Source of the DNA: Phenylobacterium sp. J367
Lineage (GTDB): Bacteria; Pseudomonadota; Alphaproteobacteria; Caulobacterales; Caulobacteraceae
Reading direction: 5' to 3'
DNA: 64,000 bases
Assembly (NCBI RefSeq): GCF_024699985.1
Contig: NZ_JAJONA010000001.1
Location: forward strand, 1,116,001-1,180,000
In this document: piece after piece, positions 10,367 through 19,872 of the stretch
How positions within the stretch are numbered: position 1 is the stretch's first letter
How the letters are laid out: every line of letters begins with the position of its first letter
The notes under the pieces: model-generated
The model's database searches: none
The model's input: the letters and a program-made list of their open reading frames with translations, nothing else
What the model was told of the DNA's origin: nothing
Position numbers and translations under genes: made by a program

Positions 10367-11418
10367 ATGAAGATCCTGATTACGGGCGGAGCCGGGTTCA
10401 TCGGATCCGCCGTTGTCCGCCGGGCGATCGCCGATGGCCACGAGGTGGTGAACCTCGACGCCCTGACCTACTCCGCCAACCTCGAGAACGTGGCGTCCGT
10501 GGCGGACCACCCGAACTACGCCTTCGAGCAGGCCGACATCTGCGACCAGGGCCGCATGCGCGAGATCTTCGCGAAGCATCGCCCCGACGCCGTCATGCAC
10601 CTGGCCGCCGAGAGCCACAACGACCGCGCCATCGAGGGCCCGCTGGACTTCGTCCGCTCCAACGTCGTCGGCACCGCCGTTCTGCTGGAGGCCGCCCGCG
10701 AGCACTGGAACGGTCTGGCCGAGCCCGCGAAGTCCGCCTTCCGCTTCCACCACGTCTCCACCGACGAGGTGTTCGGGGCCCTGGGCGAGGACGGCGCCTT
10801 CAGCGAGACCACGCCCTACGACCCGAACTCCCCTACTCGGCGTCGAAGGCCGGCTCCGACCACCTGGTCCGCGCCTGGGGCCGCACCTATGGCCTGCCCG
10901 TCGTCATCACCAACTGCGCCAACAACTACGGCCCCTACCAGTTTCCCGAGAAGCTGATCCCGACGGTGATCACCCGGGCGCTGGAAGGGAAGCCGATCCC
11001 GGTCTACGGCGATGGCCGCCAGGTGCGCGACTGGCTGCACGTGGACGACCATGCCGACGCCCTGCTGCTGGTCCTGCAGAAGGGCCGCCTCGACGAGACC
11101 TACTGCATCGGCGGCACGCCGAACCGGCGCAACCTGGAGATCATCCAGATTCTCTGCGCCGCGCTCGACAAGTACGCTCCGGCCAACACGCCGCACGCCG
11201 AGAAGATCACCTTCGTCACCGACCGGCCGGGCCACGACTTCCGCTACGCCATCGACGCCTCGAAGCTGAAGGCCGAGCTGGGCTGGGAGGCGAAGACCTC
11301 GCTGGAGGCCGGCCTCGACGAGACCGTCCGCTGGTACGTGGACAACCGCGACTGGATCGAGGGCATCCGCCAGCGCGGCTTCCACTCCGAGCGGCTGGGG
11401 CTGGTGAAGGCGTCGTGA
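10367..11418 (+). CDS. rfbB: dTDP-glucose 4,6-dehydratase (one frameshift)
   Basis: RfbB is the second enzyme of dTDP-L-rhamnose synthesis and converts dTDP-glucose to the 4-keto-6-deoxy sugar. It shows the Rossmann motif GGAGFIGS at residues 7-14, STDEVFG, and the catalytic YSASK. The C run at 10830-10833 lacks one base. Restoring it joins YDPNSP to [20 protein letters not shown] and gives 350 residues, the family length. The stop overlaps the GTG of rfbD, so rfbB, rfbD and rfbA form a tight operon. Confidence 0.93.
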
Positions 11419-12305
11419 CCGTCCGTATCCTGCAGTTCGGAACCACCGGCCAGGTGGGGATCGAGCTCCTGCGGCAGGCGCCCTGCCACGACGTGGCCCT
11501 GACCGCCCTCAGCCGCGCCCAGGCCGACCTCGCCGACCCCGCCGCCTGCGCCGCCGCCGTGCGCGCCGCCGCGCCGGACCTGGTGGTGATCGCCGCCGCC
11601 TACACCGCTGTCGACCAGGCCGAGAGCGACACCGCCGCGGCCGATGTGGTCAACGGCGAGGCGCCGGGCGCGATCGCCAGGGCCGCCCGGGACGCCGGCG
11701 CCGCGGTCGTGCACATCTCCACCGACTATGTCTTCGCGGGCGACAAGGGCCAGCCCTACCGCGAGGACGACCCCATCGCGCCCGCGGGCGCCTACGGTCG
11801 GTCCAAGGCGCTCGGCGAGCAGGCGGTGCTGGAGAGCGGCGCCCGCGCCCTCGTTCTGCGCACCTCCTGGGTCGTCTCGGCCCACGGCAAGAATTTCGTG
11901 AAGACCATGCTGCGCCTGGCCGGCGGCGACCGGCCCCTGCGCGTGGTGGACGACCAGCTCGGCCGGCCCACCGCCGCCGCCGACATCGCGGGCCTCATCC
12001 TCGCCCAGGCGCCCCGCCTGGCCGCGGCGCCGGTAGGGGCGCCGGAGTGGGGCGTCTTCCACTTCGCCAACGCCGGCGAGGTCACCTGGCGGCGGTTCGC
12101 CGAGGCGATCTTCGCCGAGGCCGGCGTCGCCAAGGCCGTCGAGCCGATCGCCACCGCCGAGTTCCCGACGCCCGCGCGCCGGCCGGCCTACAGCGTCCTC
12201 GACACCGGCCGCCTCGAGCAGGTGTTCGGCGTCACGCCGCGCCCCTGGCCGGCGGCGCTCGCCGAGATCGTCGCAGAATTGAAGACTGAAGGAGCCGTCG
12301 CATGA
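11415..12305 (+). CDS. rfbD: dTDP-4-dehydrorhamnose reductase
   Basis: This 296-residue short-chain reductase carries out the last step of dTDP-L-rhamnose synthesis with NADPH. The nucleotide site is FGTTGQVG near the N-terminus, and the catalytic Tyr-Lys pair lies in YGRSK. The GTG start at 11415 overlaps the rfbB stop and the TGA overlaps the rfbA ATG (ATGA), so translation is coupled. It is intact. The rmlC epimerase that should act just before it is not in the window. Confidence 0.93.
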   Translation: MTVRILQFGTTGQVGIELLRQAPCHDVALTALSRAQADLADPAACAAAVRAAAPDLVVIAAAYTAVDQAESDTAAADVVNGEAPGAIARAARDAGAAVVHISTDYVFAGDKGQPYREDDPIAPAGAYGRSKALGEQAVLESGARALVLRTSWVVSAHGKNFVKTMLRLAGGDRPLRVVDDQLGRPTAAADIAGLILAQAPRLAAAPVGAPEWGVFHFANAGEVTWRRFAEAIFAEAGVAKAVEPIATAEFPTPARRPAYSVLDTGRLEQVFGVTPRPWPAALAEIVAELKTEGAVA

Positions 12306-13197
12306 GGCGCGGGATCATCCTCGCCGGCGGCGCCGGCACCCGGCTGCACCCCTGACCATCGCGGTCTCCAAGCAGTTGCTGCCGGTCTACGACAAGCCGA
12401 TGATCTACTACCCGCTGTCGGTCCTGATGCTGGCCGGCGTGCGCGAGATCCTGATCATCACCACGCCGGAGGACCAGGAGGGCTTCAAGCGCCTGCTGGG
12501 CGACGGCTCCCAGCTCGGCGTGCGCTTCGAATATGTGGTCCAGCCGACCCCCGGCGGCCTGGCCGAGGCCTACATCCTCGGCGAGGCGTTCGTCGCCGGC
12601 GAGCCCTCGGTGATGATCCTCGGGGACAACATCTTCTTCGGCCAGAATTTCGGAAACATGCTGCGCAACGCGCATGCCCGCACCCACGGGGCGACGGTGT
12701 TCGGCTATCCGGTGCACGACCCGGAGCGCTACGGCGTGGTCGAGCTCAGCCCCGACGGCCGGGCGCTCTCCATCGTCGAGAAGCCGGCCGAGCCCAAGTC
12801 CAACTATGCGGTGACGGGGCTCTACTTCTACGACGGCCGGGCCAGCGAGATGGCCAAGACGCTCAGCCGCTCGCCGCGCGGCGAGTTGGAGATCACCGCG
12901 CTCAATCAGCTCTACCTGGAGGCCGGCGAGCTGCATGTGGAACTGCTCGGCCGCGGCTTCGCCTGGGAGGACGCCGGCACCCACGACAGCCTGATCCAGG
13001 CCGGGGAGCTGATCCGCACCTTCGAGCAGCGCCAGGGCCTCCGCATCGGCTGCCTGGAAGAGATCGCCTACCACCACGGCTGGATCGACCGCGACCAGCT
13101 GCTGGCCACCGCCACGCGCCTGGCCAAGAGCGAGTACGGCAAGTACCTGCGCGAGCTCGCCGACAAGCCGCCCAGCAGCGAGGAGCCGGCGGAGTAA
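12302..13197 (+). CDS. rfbA: Glucose-1-phosphate thymidylyltransferase (one frameshift)
   Basis: RfbA starts the dTDP-rhamnose pathway by joining glucose 1-phosphate to dTTP. The N-terminal signature GGAGTRLHP is present, but the C run 12349-12352 is one base short, which creates a stop right after LHP. Restoring it gives LTIAVSKQLLPVYDKPMIYY and a 298-residue protein. The start at 12302 overlaps the rfbD stop. Without the correction only a late start near 12376 remains, which would lack the nucleotide-binding loop, so a sequencing error is far more likely than a real short gene. Confidence 0.92.
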
Positions 13198-13200
13198 TCA

Positions 13201-13348
13201 TCCCTCCCCTTCATGGGGAGGGTCGACTCGCCGCGAGGCGAGCGGGGTGGGGGGTGTGGTTCAAACCCTGACTCTCCATGAGGCCCGCACTTCCCCACCC
13301 TGCGCGCTTGCGCGCTGTCCCTCCCCCATTAAGGGAGGGACCCATTTG
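13201..13348. repeat. Long intergenic inverted repeat (CCCTCCCC family) between convergent genes
   Basis: TCCCTCCCCTTCATGGGGAG at the left faces CCCTCCCCCATTAAGGGAGG at the right, and an inner GGGGTGGGG faces CCCCACCC. Each arm is itself a hairpin. The element fills the gap between the rfbA stop and the permease stop, where a bidirectional terminator would be useful. Related arms occur at 23091-23111, 34483-34590 and 37021-37201. Confidence 0.7.
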
Positions 13349-13350
13349 CC

Positions 13351-14754
13351 CTAAGCCAGCCGGCTCTGCCTCCGGCTCCAGACCAGGTAGACCACCACGC
13401 CCACCGCATTCCAGGCGAAGAAGAAGACGATCGTCTTCACCGTCAGGCTGGTGAACAGGTAGAGGCAGCCGGCCACCGCCAGCGGGGCGACCACCCAGAC
13501 CGCGGGGGTCCGGAACGGCCGCGCCAGGTCCGGCCGCTCCCGGCGCAGCACCATCACCGCCACCGCCGTCGCGATGAAGGCGGCGAGCGTGCCCGCATTG
13601 GCGAGGGCGGCGATCTCGTCCAGCGGCACGACGCCGGCGATCAGGGCCGCGATCAGGCCGGTGAGCAGGGTCACGGCGGTCGGCACGCCGCGGCCGCTGA
13701 CCGTCGCCAGCCGGCGGGGCAGCAGGCCGTCGCGGGCCATGGCGAAGAACACCCGGCTCTGGCCGAACATGAAGACCATGATCACGGTCGGCATGGCGAT
13801 CACCGCGGCGCCGGCGATGACCGAGGCCGCGGCCGGCCGACCCAGTTCGCGCAGGATGTAGGCCAGGGGCTCGGCGGTCTTGGAGAAGACGTCGTAGGGC
13901 ATGGCGCCTAGCGCCGCGGCCGCCACCACCATGTAGATCAGGGTGCACAGCGCCATGGAGCCGACGATGCCGATGGTCAGGTCGCGCTTGGGGTCCTTGG
14001 CCTCCTCGGCAGCCGTGGAGATGGCGTCGAAGCCGTAGAAGGCGAAGAAGATGATCGCCGCCGCGCCCATCACCCCGTACTTGCGTCCGTCCTCGGCGGT
14101 CAGGGCGCCGAAGCCGAACGGGGCGAACGGCTCGAAGTGGTTGGCGTCGAAGGCGGGCAGGGTCAGGGCCACGAAGCCGGCCAGGGCAACCAGCTTCACG
14201 ATCACCAGGATGAAGTTCACCGTCGCGCTCTCGCGGGTCCCGACGAGCAGCAGGCCGGTCACCACCAGGGCGATGAACACCGCCGGCAGGTTGACGATGC
14301 CGCCGCTCTCGGGCCCGGCCAGCAGGGCCGCGGGGATCGGCCAGCCGGCCTGCTGGATCAGCCCGGAGGCGTAGCCCGCCCAGCCGACGGAGACCGCGCT
14401 GCAGACCAAGGTGTACTCGAGGATCAGGCTCCAGCCGATCACCCAGGCCACCATCTCGCCGAGGCTGACGTAGGCGTAGGTGTAGGCGCTGCCGGCCTGG
14501 GGCGTCAGGCTCGCCATCTCGGCGTAGCAGAGCGCGGCGAAGGCGCAGACCGCGCCGGCCACCGCGAAGGACAGGATCACCGCCGGCCCGGCGAGGCCCG
14601 CCGCGACGCCGGTGAGCGTGTAGATGCCGGTGCCGATGATCGCCCCGACCCCCAGCGCCACCAGATGCGGCCAGCCCAGCGTGGGCTTCAGGCGATGCGC
14701 GCCCTCGGCGTGGGCGGCGGCCTCCACAGGCTTCCTGCGCGTGACGAAACTCAT
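13351..14754 (-). CDS. Amino acid permease (APC superfamily, cationic amino acid transporter-like)
   Basis: This 467-residue inner-membrane transporter has about twelve hydrophobic helices. The first includes GVGAIIGTGIYTLTG, the APC substrate-binding GxGxxxGxG element. EEAKDPKRDLTIGIVGSM in the middle is also typical of cationic amino acid transporters. I chose the ATG at 14754 (MSFVTRRKP) because GGGAGG lies eight bases upstream; a longer in-frame reading to 14886 would add an unlikely Arg/Pro-rich leader. It is divergent from the DUF885 gene. Substrate choice within amino acids is not readable. Confidence 0.9.
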   Translation of the reverse strand: MSFVTRRKPVEAAAHAEGAHRLKPTLGWPHLVALGVGAIIGTGIYTLTGVAAGLAGPAVILSFAVAGAVCAFAALCYAEMASLTPQAGSAYTYAYVSLGEMVAWVIGWSLILEYTLVCSAVSVGWAGYASGLIQQAGWPIPAALLAGPESGGIVNLPAVFIALVVTGLLLVGTRESATVNFILVIVKLVALAGFVALTLPAFDANHFEPFAPFGFGALTAEDGRKYGVMGAAAIIFFAFYGFDAISTAAEEAKDPKRDLTIGIVGSMALCTLIYMVVAAAALGAMPYDVFSKTAEPLAYILRELGRPAAASVIAGAAVIAMPTVIMVFMFGQSRVFFAMARDGLLPRRLATVSGRGVPTAVTLLTGLIAALIAGVVPLDEIAALANAGTLAAFIATAVAVMVLRRERPDLARPFRTPAVWVVAPLAVAGCLYLFTSLTVKTIVFFFAWNAVGVVVYLVWSRRQSRLA

Positions 14755-14884
14755 GTGTCGGCCCTCCCGGATCAGCGCCACCATTGCCCGCGCCGGGAGG
14801 CCCCGACAAGGCCGCTCGGATGGCCTTGGCGCCGGCCCGTCGAGGCGCCAGCTTGGCCGCGCTGATCGGAGGGGAGTTGTCCGC

Positions 14885-16642
14885 ATGCGTCACCTGATCC
14901 TGGCCGCCGCCCTGGCGCTTGCGGCGGCGCCGGCCCTTCCCCAGCCGGCCTGGGCCGACGACGACGCCGTCCGGAAGCTGGTCGCCGACTACGAGGCCTG
15001 GTGGCTGGGCGACGATCCGGTGACCGCCGGCAACCTCGGCGTCCGCGCGGCGCTGTCGAAGCTCGCCGACGTCACCCCCGCCGCCGACGCCCGCCGCAAG
15101 GCCGCTCTGACCGCATTCCAGGCCCGCGCCAGGGCGATCCCCGACGCCGGCCTCTCGGAGACCGCGAAGCTCAACCGCGACCTGCTGGCCTGGACCCTCG
15201 AGAGCAGGCTCGGCTACCTCGGCTTCGATCAGGCCCGCATCCAGATCTCCAGCGACGGGAGCTTCTTCGACACCCTGGGCTACCTCGCCGCGTCGACCCC
15301 GATCCGCACGGCCGACGACGCCCGCGCCTGGGCCGATCGGCTGGAGGCCGGGGCGAAGGACTGGCGCGACAACACCGAAAACACCCGCCGGGGCGTGAAG
15401 ACCCGCTTCACACAGCCGAGGTCCACCGTCGAGGCGGTGATCAGGCAGGTGGGCGGGATGGTCGCCGTACCGGTGGATCAGGACCCGCTGCTGCGGCCGC
15501 TCGCCAAGCTGCCCGAGGCCATGGGCTCCGCCGACCGGGCCGCCGTCCGCGCCCGCGCCGTCAGGGCGGTCGAGGCCATCCGCGTCGAGCAGCGCGCCTT
15601 CCTGAAGTTCCTCGAGACGGAGTATCTGCCCGCCGCCCGGCCGGGGCTCGGCGTGCGCTCCGCGCCGGGGGGCGAGGCCTACTACCGCTTCGTGGTCCGC
15701 GACCACACCACCACCAACATGACGCCCGAGCAGATCCACGCGCTGGGCGTGAGCGAGGTCGCCCGCATCCGCGCCGAGATGGACGTGGCCATGAAGGAGG
15801 CCGGCTGGACCGGCGACCTGGCGGGCTTCATCGCCACGCTGCGCAAGGACCCGAAGTTCTACGCCACGAGCCGTGAGGACCTGCTGGAGAAGGCGTCGGA
15901 GATCGCCAAGCGGCTCGACGACAAGCTGCCGGGCTATTTCGGGACCCTGCCGCGGCTGCCGTACGGCGTGCGTCCTGTGCCCAAGGAGCTGGAGCAGGGT
16001 TACACCACCGGCCGCTACTGGGGCGGCTCGCCCACCAACGGCGTCGCCGGCGGCTACATGGTCAACACCTATGCGCTGGACCAGCGCGGCCTGCACGAGC
16101 TGCCGGCGCTCACCGCCCACGAGGCGGTCCCGGGCCACCACCTGCAGATCGCGCTCGCCCAGGAGATGCCGGAGACCCCGGCCTTCCGGCGCGAGAGCTA
16201 CTACACCGCTTTCGGCGAGGGCTGGGGTCTCTATTCCGAGCGGCTGGCCGGCGAGATGGGCATCTACCGCACGCCCTACGAGCGGTTCGGCCAGCTCTCC
16301 TACGAGATGTGGCGCGCCTGCCGGCTCGTGGCCGACACAGGCATCCACTGGATGGGCTGGAGCCTCGATCAGGCCCGCGCCTGCTTCACCGACAACACGG
16401 CGCTCAGCCCCCTGAACATCGAGGTCGAGCTCGCCCGCTACGTCTCCTGGCCGGGTCAGGCGCTCGCCTACAAGATCGGTGAGCGGAAATACGTCGAGCT
16501 GCGCGGCAAGGCCAAGACGGCGCTGGGCGACAAGTTCGACATTCGCCGCTTCCACGACGCCGTCCTGCTCGCCGGACCGCTGCCCATGGACATCCTCGAA
16601 GCCCGGATCGGCGCCTGGATCGTCGCCGAACAAAATAGGTGA
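14885..16642 (+). CDS. DUF885 family periplasmic protein (putative metallocarboxypeptidase-like)
   Basis: The 585-residue protein begins with a signal peptide (MRHLILAAALALAAAPALPQPAWA). It carries the DUF885 zinc-site-like motif HEAVPGHHLQ followed by FGEGWGLYSE, which resembles the HExxH plus downstream Glu of gluzincins. DUF885 proteins are widespread in Caulobacter relatives and are presumed peptidases. The start at 14885 gives a clean signal peptide. It is intact and divergent from the permease gene, which might suggest peptide breakdown and amino acid uptake together, though this is inference. Confidence 0.88.
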   Translation: MRHLILAAALALAAAPALPQPAWADDDAVRKLVADYEAWWLGDDPVTAGNLGVRAALSKLADVTPAADARRKAALTAFQARARAIPDAGLSETAKLNRDLLAWTLESRLGYLGFDQARIQISSDGSFFDTLGYLAASTPIRTADDARAWADRLEAGAKDWRDNTENTRRGVKTRFTQPRSTVEAVIRQVGGMVAVPVDQDPLLRPLAKLPEAMGSADRAAVRARAVRAVEAIRVEQRAFLKFLETEYLPAARPGLGVRSAPGGEAYYRFVVRDHTTTNMTPEQIHALGVSEVARIRAEMDVAMKEAGWTGDLAGFIATLRKDPKFYATSREDLLEKASEIAKRLDDKLPGYFGTLPRLPYGVRPVPKELEQGYTTGRYWGGSPTNGVAGGYMVNTYALDQRGLHELPALTAHEAVPGHHLQIALAQEMPETPAFRRESYYTAFGEGWGLYSERLAGEMGIYRTPYERFGQLSYEMWRACRLVADTGIHWMGWSLDQARACFTDNTALSPLNIEVELARYVSWPGQALAYKIGERKYVELRGKAKTALGDKFDIRRFHDAVLLAGPLPMDILEARIGAWIVAEQNR

Positions 16643-16705
16643 CGCGCGCGTCATCGAAATATTGACGCAACGTCGCTATGCTGGATCGTTCCGATGAACG
16701 ACGTT
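16640..16705. promoter_or_regulatory. Cluster of palindromes upstream of the redoxin/cytochrome lipoprotein gene
   Basis: A perfect 14-bp palindrome TGACGCGCGCGTCA (16640-16653) covers the stop codon of the preceding gene. TCGTTC-CGAT-GAACGA (16686-16701) follows, and AACGTCG/CGACGTT (16669-16675 and 16699-16705) encloses it. The stretch also contains TTGACG at 16662-16667. These are candidate operator sites for the gene starting at 16773; no matching regulator is evident nearby. Confidence 0.4.
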
Positions 16706-16772
16706 AAGTTATGCGTAGGTCCGCCCCGCTTGCGGTGAGACAGGACCAGAGGGGATTGGGAGGTATTTGATC

Positions 16773-18851
16773 ATGCAATCTGCACGCATTTCCGTGCTCG
16801 CGGCCATCGGGGGCTCGATGCTCCTGTTCGGTTGCACCACCGACGGCGCGCCCAGCGCGCTCGCCAGCGGCAATGACGCCGCGGCGAAGACGGCGACCCA
16901 GGTCGCCGCCCTCCCGGCCCAGGTCGACAACTTCATGCTCGTCGACCAGAACCTGGAGGCCCACGAGCTGTATCGCCTGGCCGACGCCAAGGCGATCGTC
17001 ATCGTCACCACCATGAACGGCTGCCCGATCGCCCGGGCCATGACGCCGGAGCTCAAGAAGCTCCGCGACGCCTACCAGGCCAAGGGCGTCGAGTTCCTGC
17101 TGCTGAACTCCGCCCTGCAGGACGGCCGCGAGGCGGTCCAGAAGGAGGCCCAGGAGTTCGGGATCGACATCCCGATCCTGATGGACTCCAACCAGCTCGT
17201 CGGCGAGAGCCTGGGCGTGACCCGCACGGCCGAGGTCTACGTGATCAACCCGAAGACCTGGCAGGTGGTCTACCGCGGCCCGCTGGATGACCGCATCGAC
17301 TACGGCGGCGCCCAGAAGGCCAAGGTCCAGCCCTTCGCAGCCAATGCGCTCGACGCGGTGCTGGCCGGCGGCGCCGTGCAGCAGGCGTCCATGCACACCA
17401 AGGGCTGCCTGATCGACTTCCCCGAGCGGGCGAAGAAGGCCCAGCACGCCAAGATCTCCTACGCCCACGACGTGGCCCCGATCCTCGAGCAGAACTGCGT
17501 GGCCTGCCACCAGCCCGGCTCCATCGGCCCGTTCTCGATGACCAGCTACGAGATGGTGAAGGGCTTCTCGCCGATGATCCGCGAGGTGCTGCGCACCGAC
17601 CGGATGCCGCCCTACAACGCAGATCCGCACGTCAACAAGTTCGCGGACAACCGCAACCTGACGTCGGCCGAGATCAAGACCATCGTCCACTGGATCGAAG
17701 CCGGCGCGCCGCGCGGCGACGGGCCGGACCCGCTGGCCTCCGTGGACCGCAGGGCCCCCGAATGGCCGCTCGGCAAGCCAGACCTGATCCTCGACGTCCC
17801 GGCCTACAAGATCCCGGCCTCGGGCGTCGTCGACTATCAGCGGCCGCACATCGTCAATCCGCTGACCGAGGGGCGCTGGATCCGCGCCTCGACCGTCAAG
17901 GTCACCGCCCGCCAGGGCGTGCACCACATCCTCACCGGCTACCTGAAGGACATCCCGACCGGCCCGGCCAACGAGAGCCGCTGGGGCGCATCCGTGGGCG
18001 GCTACGCCGTCGGTTCGGAGAGCGAGATCGCGCCCGAGAACGCCGGCACCTACCTGCCGCCGGGCGGCGCCATCGGCATCCAGGCCCACTACACCCCCTT
18101 CGGCAAGGAGGAGGTCGATAAGAGCCAGATCGCCCTCTACTTCTACGACAAGGACAAGACCCCCGACCTGGTGATGCGCAACTCGGTGGTGGTCGACAAC
18201 ACCATCGTCATCCCGCCGGGTGCGGCGCGCCACAAGGAGGTGGCCTACCTCACCTTCCCGAAGGACGCCCTGCTCTACTCGGCCTTCCCGCACGCCCACT
18301 ACCGCGGCTACGCCTCGGACCTGTGGATCCAGTATCCGGACGGCTCCAAGAAGCTGCTCCTGGCGCTGCCGAGGTACGACTTCAACTGGCAGCGGCACTA
18401 CACCTTCGCCGAGCCGGTGAAGGTGCCGGCGGGCTCGAAGCTGATCGCCCACTACATCTACGACAACTCCAAGCGGAACCCGGCCAACCCGGACCCGTCG
18501 AAGCAGATCGTCTGGGGCGACCAGTCCTGGGAGGAGATGTTCTACACGGCGATCCGCTATCGCTGGGTCGACGAGAACTCGAAGAACTTCGTCGACTATG
18601 ACGAGGCGCTCCACCAGACCCGTCTGCTGGGCATGTTCGACGACAGCCTCGACGGCAAGATCCAGAAGGCCGAGCTGAAGGGCGAGCTCGGCGCGCGGAT
18701 CGGCCAGTACTTCGCCCAGGTCGACAAGAACGCCGACGGCGGCATCGACAAGGCCGAGTTCGCGGTCGTGCAGCAGATGCTGGGCGGTCGCCGGCGGTCG
18801 AGCACCGAGAACGCGGCCATGCCGCCGGCCCCTTCTCCGGGCGGGCGCTAG
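16773..18851 (+). CDS. Multidomain lipoprotein: redoxin, c-type cytochrome motif, copper monooxygenase-like domain, EF-hands
   Basis: The protein (692 residues) has a lipoprotein signal ending near LLFGC. A thioredoxin-like redoxin domain follows (about residues 45-190, with NGCPIAR). Next is a haem-binding CVACH (Cys242, Cys245, His246) with a possible distal Met in RMPPY. A region resembling copper type II monooxygenases comes after (QGVHHILTGYL, QAHYTPFGKEEVDKS, FPHAHYRGYA, ending in WGDQSWEEMF). Two EF-hand loops lie at the C-terminus (DDSLDGKIQKAEL and DKNADGGIDKAEF). It probably does redox or copper chemistry in the periplasm. ATG at 16773 follows GGGAGG; TTG at 16767 is an alternative. 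It has no obvious operon partner. Confidence 0.82.
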   Translation: MQSARISVLAAIGGSMLLFGCTTDGAPSALASGNDAAAKTATQVAALPAQVDNFMLVDQNLEAHELYRLADAKAIVIVTTMNGCPIARAMTPELKKLRDAYQAKGVEFLLLNSALQDGREAVQKEAQEFGIDIPILMDSNQLVGESLGVTRTAEVYVINPKTWQVVYRGPLDDRIDYGGAQKAKVQPFAANALDAVLAGGAVQQASMHTKGCLIDFPERAKKAQHAKISYAHDVAPILEQNCVACHQPGSIGPFSMTSYEMVKGFSPMIREVLRTDRMPPYNADPHVNKFADNRNLTSAEIKTIVHWIEAGAPRGDGPDPLASVDRRAPEWPLGKPDLILDVPAYKIPASGVVDYQRPHIVNPLTEGRWIRASTVKVTARQGVHHILTGYLKDIPTGPANESRWGASVGGYAVGSESEIAPENAGTYLPPGGAIGIQAHYTPFGKEEVDKSQIALYFYDKDKTPDLVMRNSVVVDNTIVIPPGAARHKEVAYLTFPKDALLYSAFPHAHYRGYASDLWIQYPDGSKKLLLALPRYDFNWQRHYTFAEPVKVPAGSKLIAHYIYDNSKRNPANPDPSKQIVWGDQSWEEMFYTAIRYRWVDENSKNFVDYDEALHQTRLLGMFDDSLDGKIQKAELKGELGARIGQYFAQVDKNADGGIDKAEFAVVQQMLGGRRRSSTENAAMPPAPSPGGR

Positions 18852-18852
18852 C

Positions 18853-18893
18853 CGAACCCCTGGCTCCCGGCCATAAAGGCCGGGATGACCAGG
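18853..18893. repeat. Short copy of the CCCGGCC/GGCCGGGATGACC repeat
   Basis: CTCCCGGCC-ATAAA-GGCCGGGATGACC is a hairpin that closely resembles part of 4857-4970. It lies between the multidomain lipoprotein stop and the dehydrogenase start and includes the ATG at 18885. Because that ATG belongs to the repeat, the next in-frame ATG at 18897 may be the true start. Confidence 0.55.
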
Positions 18894-18896
18894 CTG

Positions 18897-19869
18897 ATGA
18901 TCTACGAACCCTCCTGGCGGAGGCTGGCGGGCTCGATTCCGAAGGGGGTCGAGCCCGTTCTCATGGGCGAGGACGGCAAGCTCCGCCTCGACGGGCGCGA
19001 GGTGGAGCCAGAGGCCGCCGGCGCCGTCGCCGGCTGGGCCAACGCCGACGTCTTCTTCTCGCCGGCGGCGCGCGCCTACATGATCGCGCTGTTGAAGTCG
19101 CCGGACCTTGCCTGGGTGCAGAGCGGGGCCGCCGGCTTCGACAACCCGGTCTTCGGCCAGCTCGTGCAGAAGGGCGTGCGGCTCTCCACCAGCCATGGGC
19201 AGGCGGTGGGCATGAGCGAATACGTCCTCTGGGGGCGTGCTCGACCACTTCCAGAACGGGCCGGGACGGCGCGCCGCCCAGGCGAAGCACGCGTGGGACC
19301 GCCTGCCCTTCCGGGAGATCAACGGCTCCAACTGGCTGGTGATCGGCTTCGGCGCCATCGGCCAGAACGTCGCCCAGCGGGCCCGGGCCTTCGGCGCCAC
19401 GGTGACCGGCGTGCGCCGCAACCAGGCCCCGCATCCGGCCGCCGACGCGATCGCGCCGATCGCCGACCTGCCGAACCTGCTGCCTGAGGCCGACGTGGTG
19501 GTGCTGTCGATCCCGCTGACGCCGGAGAGCCGCCACCTGGCCGACGCCGGCTTCTTCGCCGCCATGAAGACGGCCTCAGTGCTGGTGAACGTCGGCCGCG
19601 GCGGCCTGGTGGACGAGGATGCGCTCCTCGCCGCCCTCGACGCAGGCAAGCCCGAGCACGCCCTGCTGGACGTCTTCGCCGTGGAGCCGCTGCCCGCCGA
19701 GAGCCGGTTCTGGGATCACCCGCGGGTGACGCTCACCCCGCATTCGTCCGGCATCACCACCGGCCAGCACACCCGCAACGACGCCCTCTTCGCGGAGAAC
19801 CTGCAGCGGTTCGTCGAGGGTCGTGACCTGCTGAACCTGGCGGACCCCAAGGACGTGCTGGCGGGCTAA
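18897..19869 (+). CDS. D-2-hydroxyacid dehydrogenase, NAD-dependent (one frameshift)
   Basis: This enzyme reduces 2-keto acids or oxidises D-2-hydroxyacids. The NAD-binding GFGAIGQNV motif, the catalytic Arg region NVGRGGLVDEDAL, the Glu in DVFAVEPLP and the His in LTPHSSG are all present. A G run at 19231-19235 is one base too long. Removing it joins MSEYVLWG to VLDHFQNGPGRRAAQ and gives 323 residues, the family length. I prefer the ATG at 18897 (MIYEPSW) because the one at 18885 is part of a repeated intergenic hairpin. The substrate is not readable. Confidence 0.88.
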
Positions 19870-19872
19870 TTC

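Noticed and set aside
13211..19649. Very long minus-strand open frames of about 1147 and 981 codons opposite the DUF885 and redoxin/cytochrome genes
   Set aside because: They are antisense to well-supported genes, with no family motifs.
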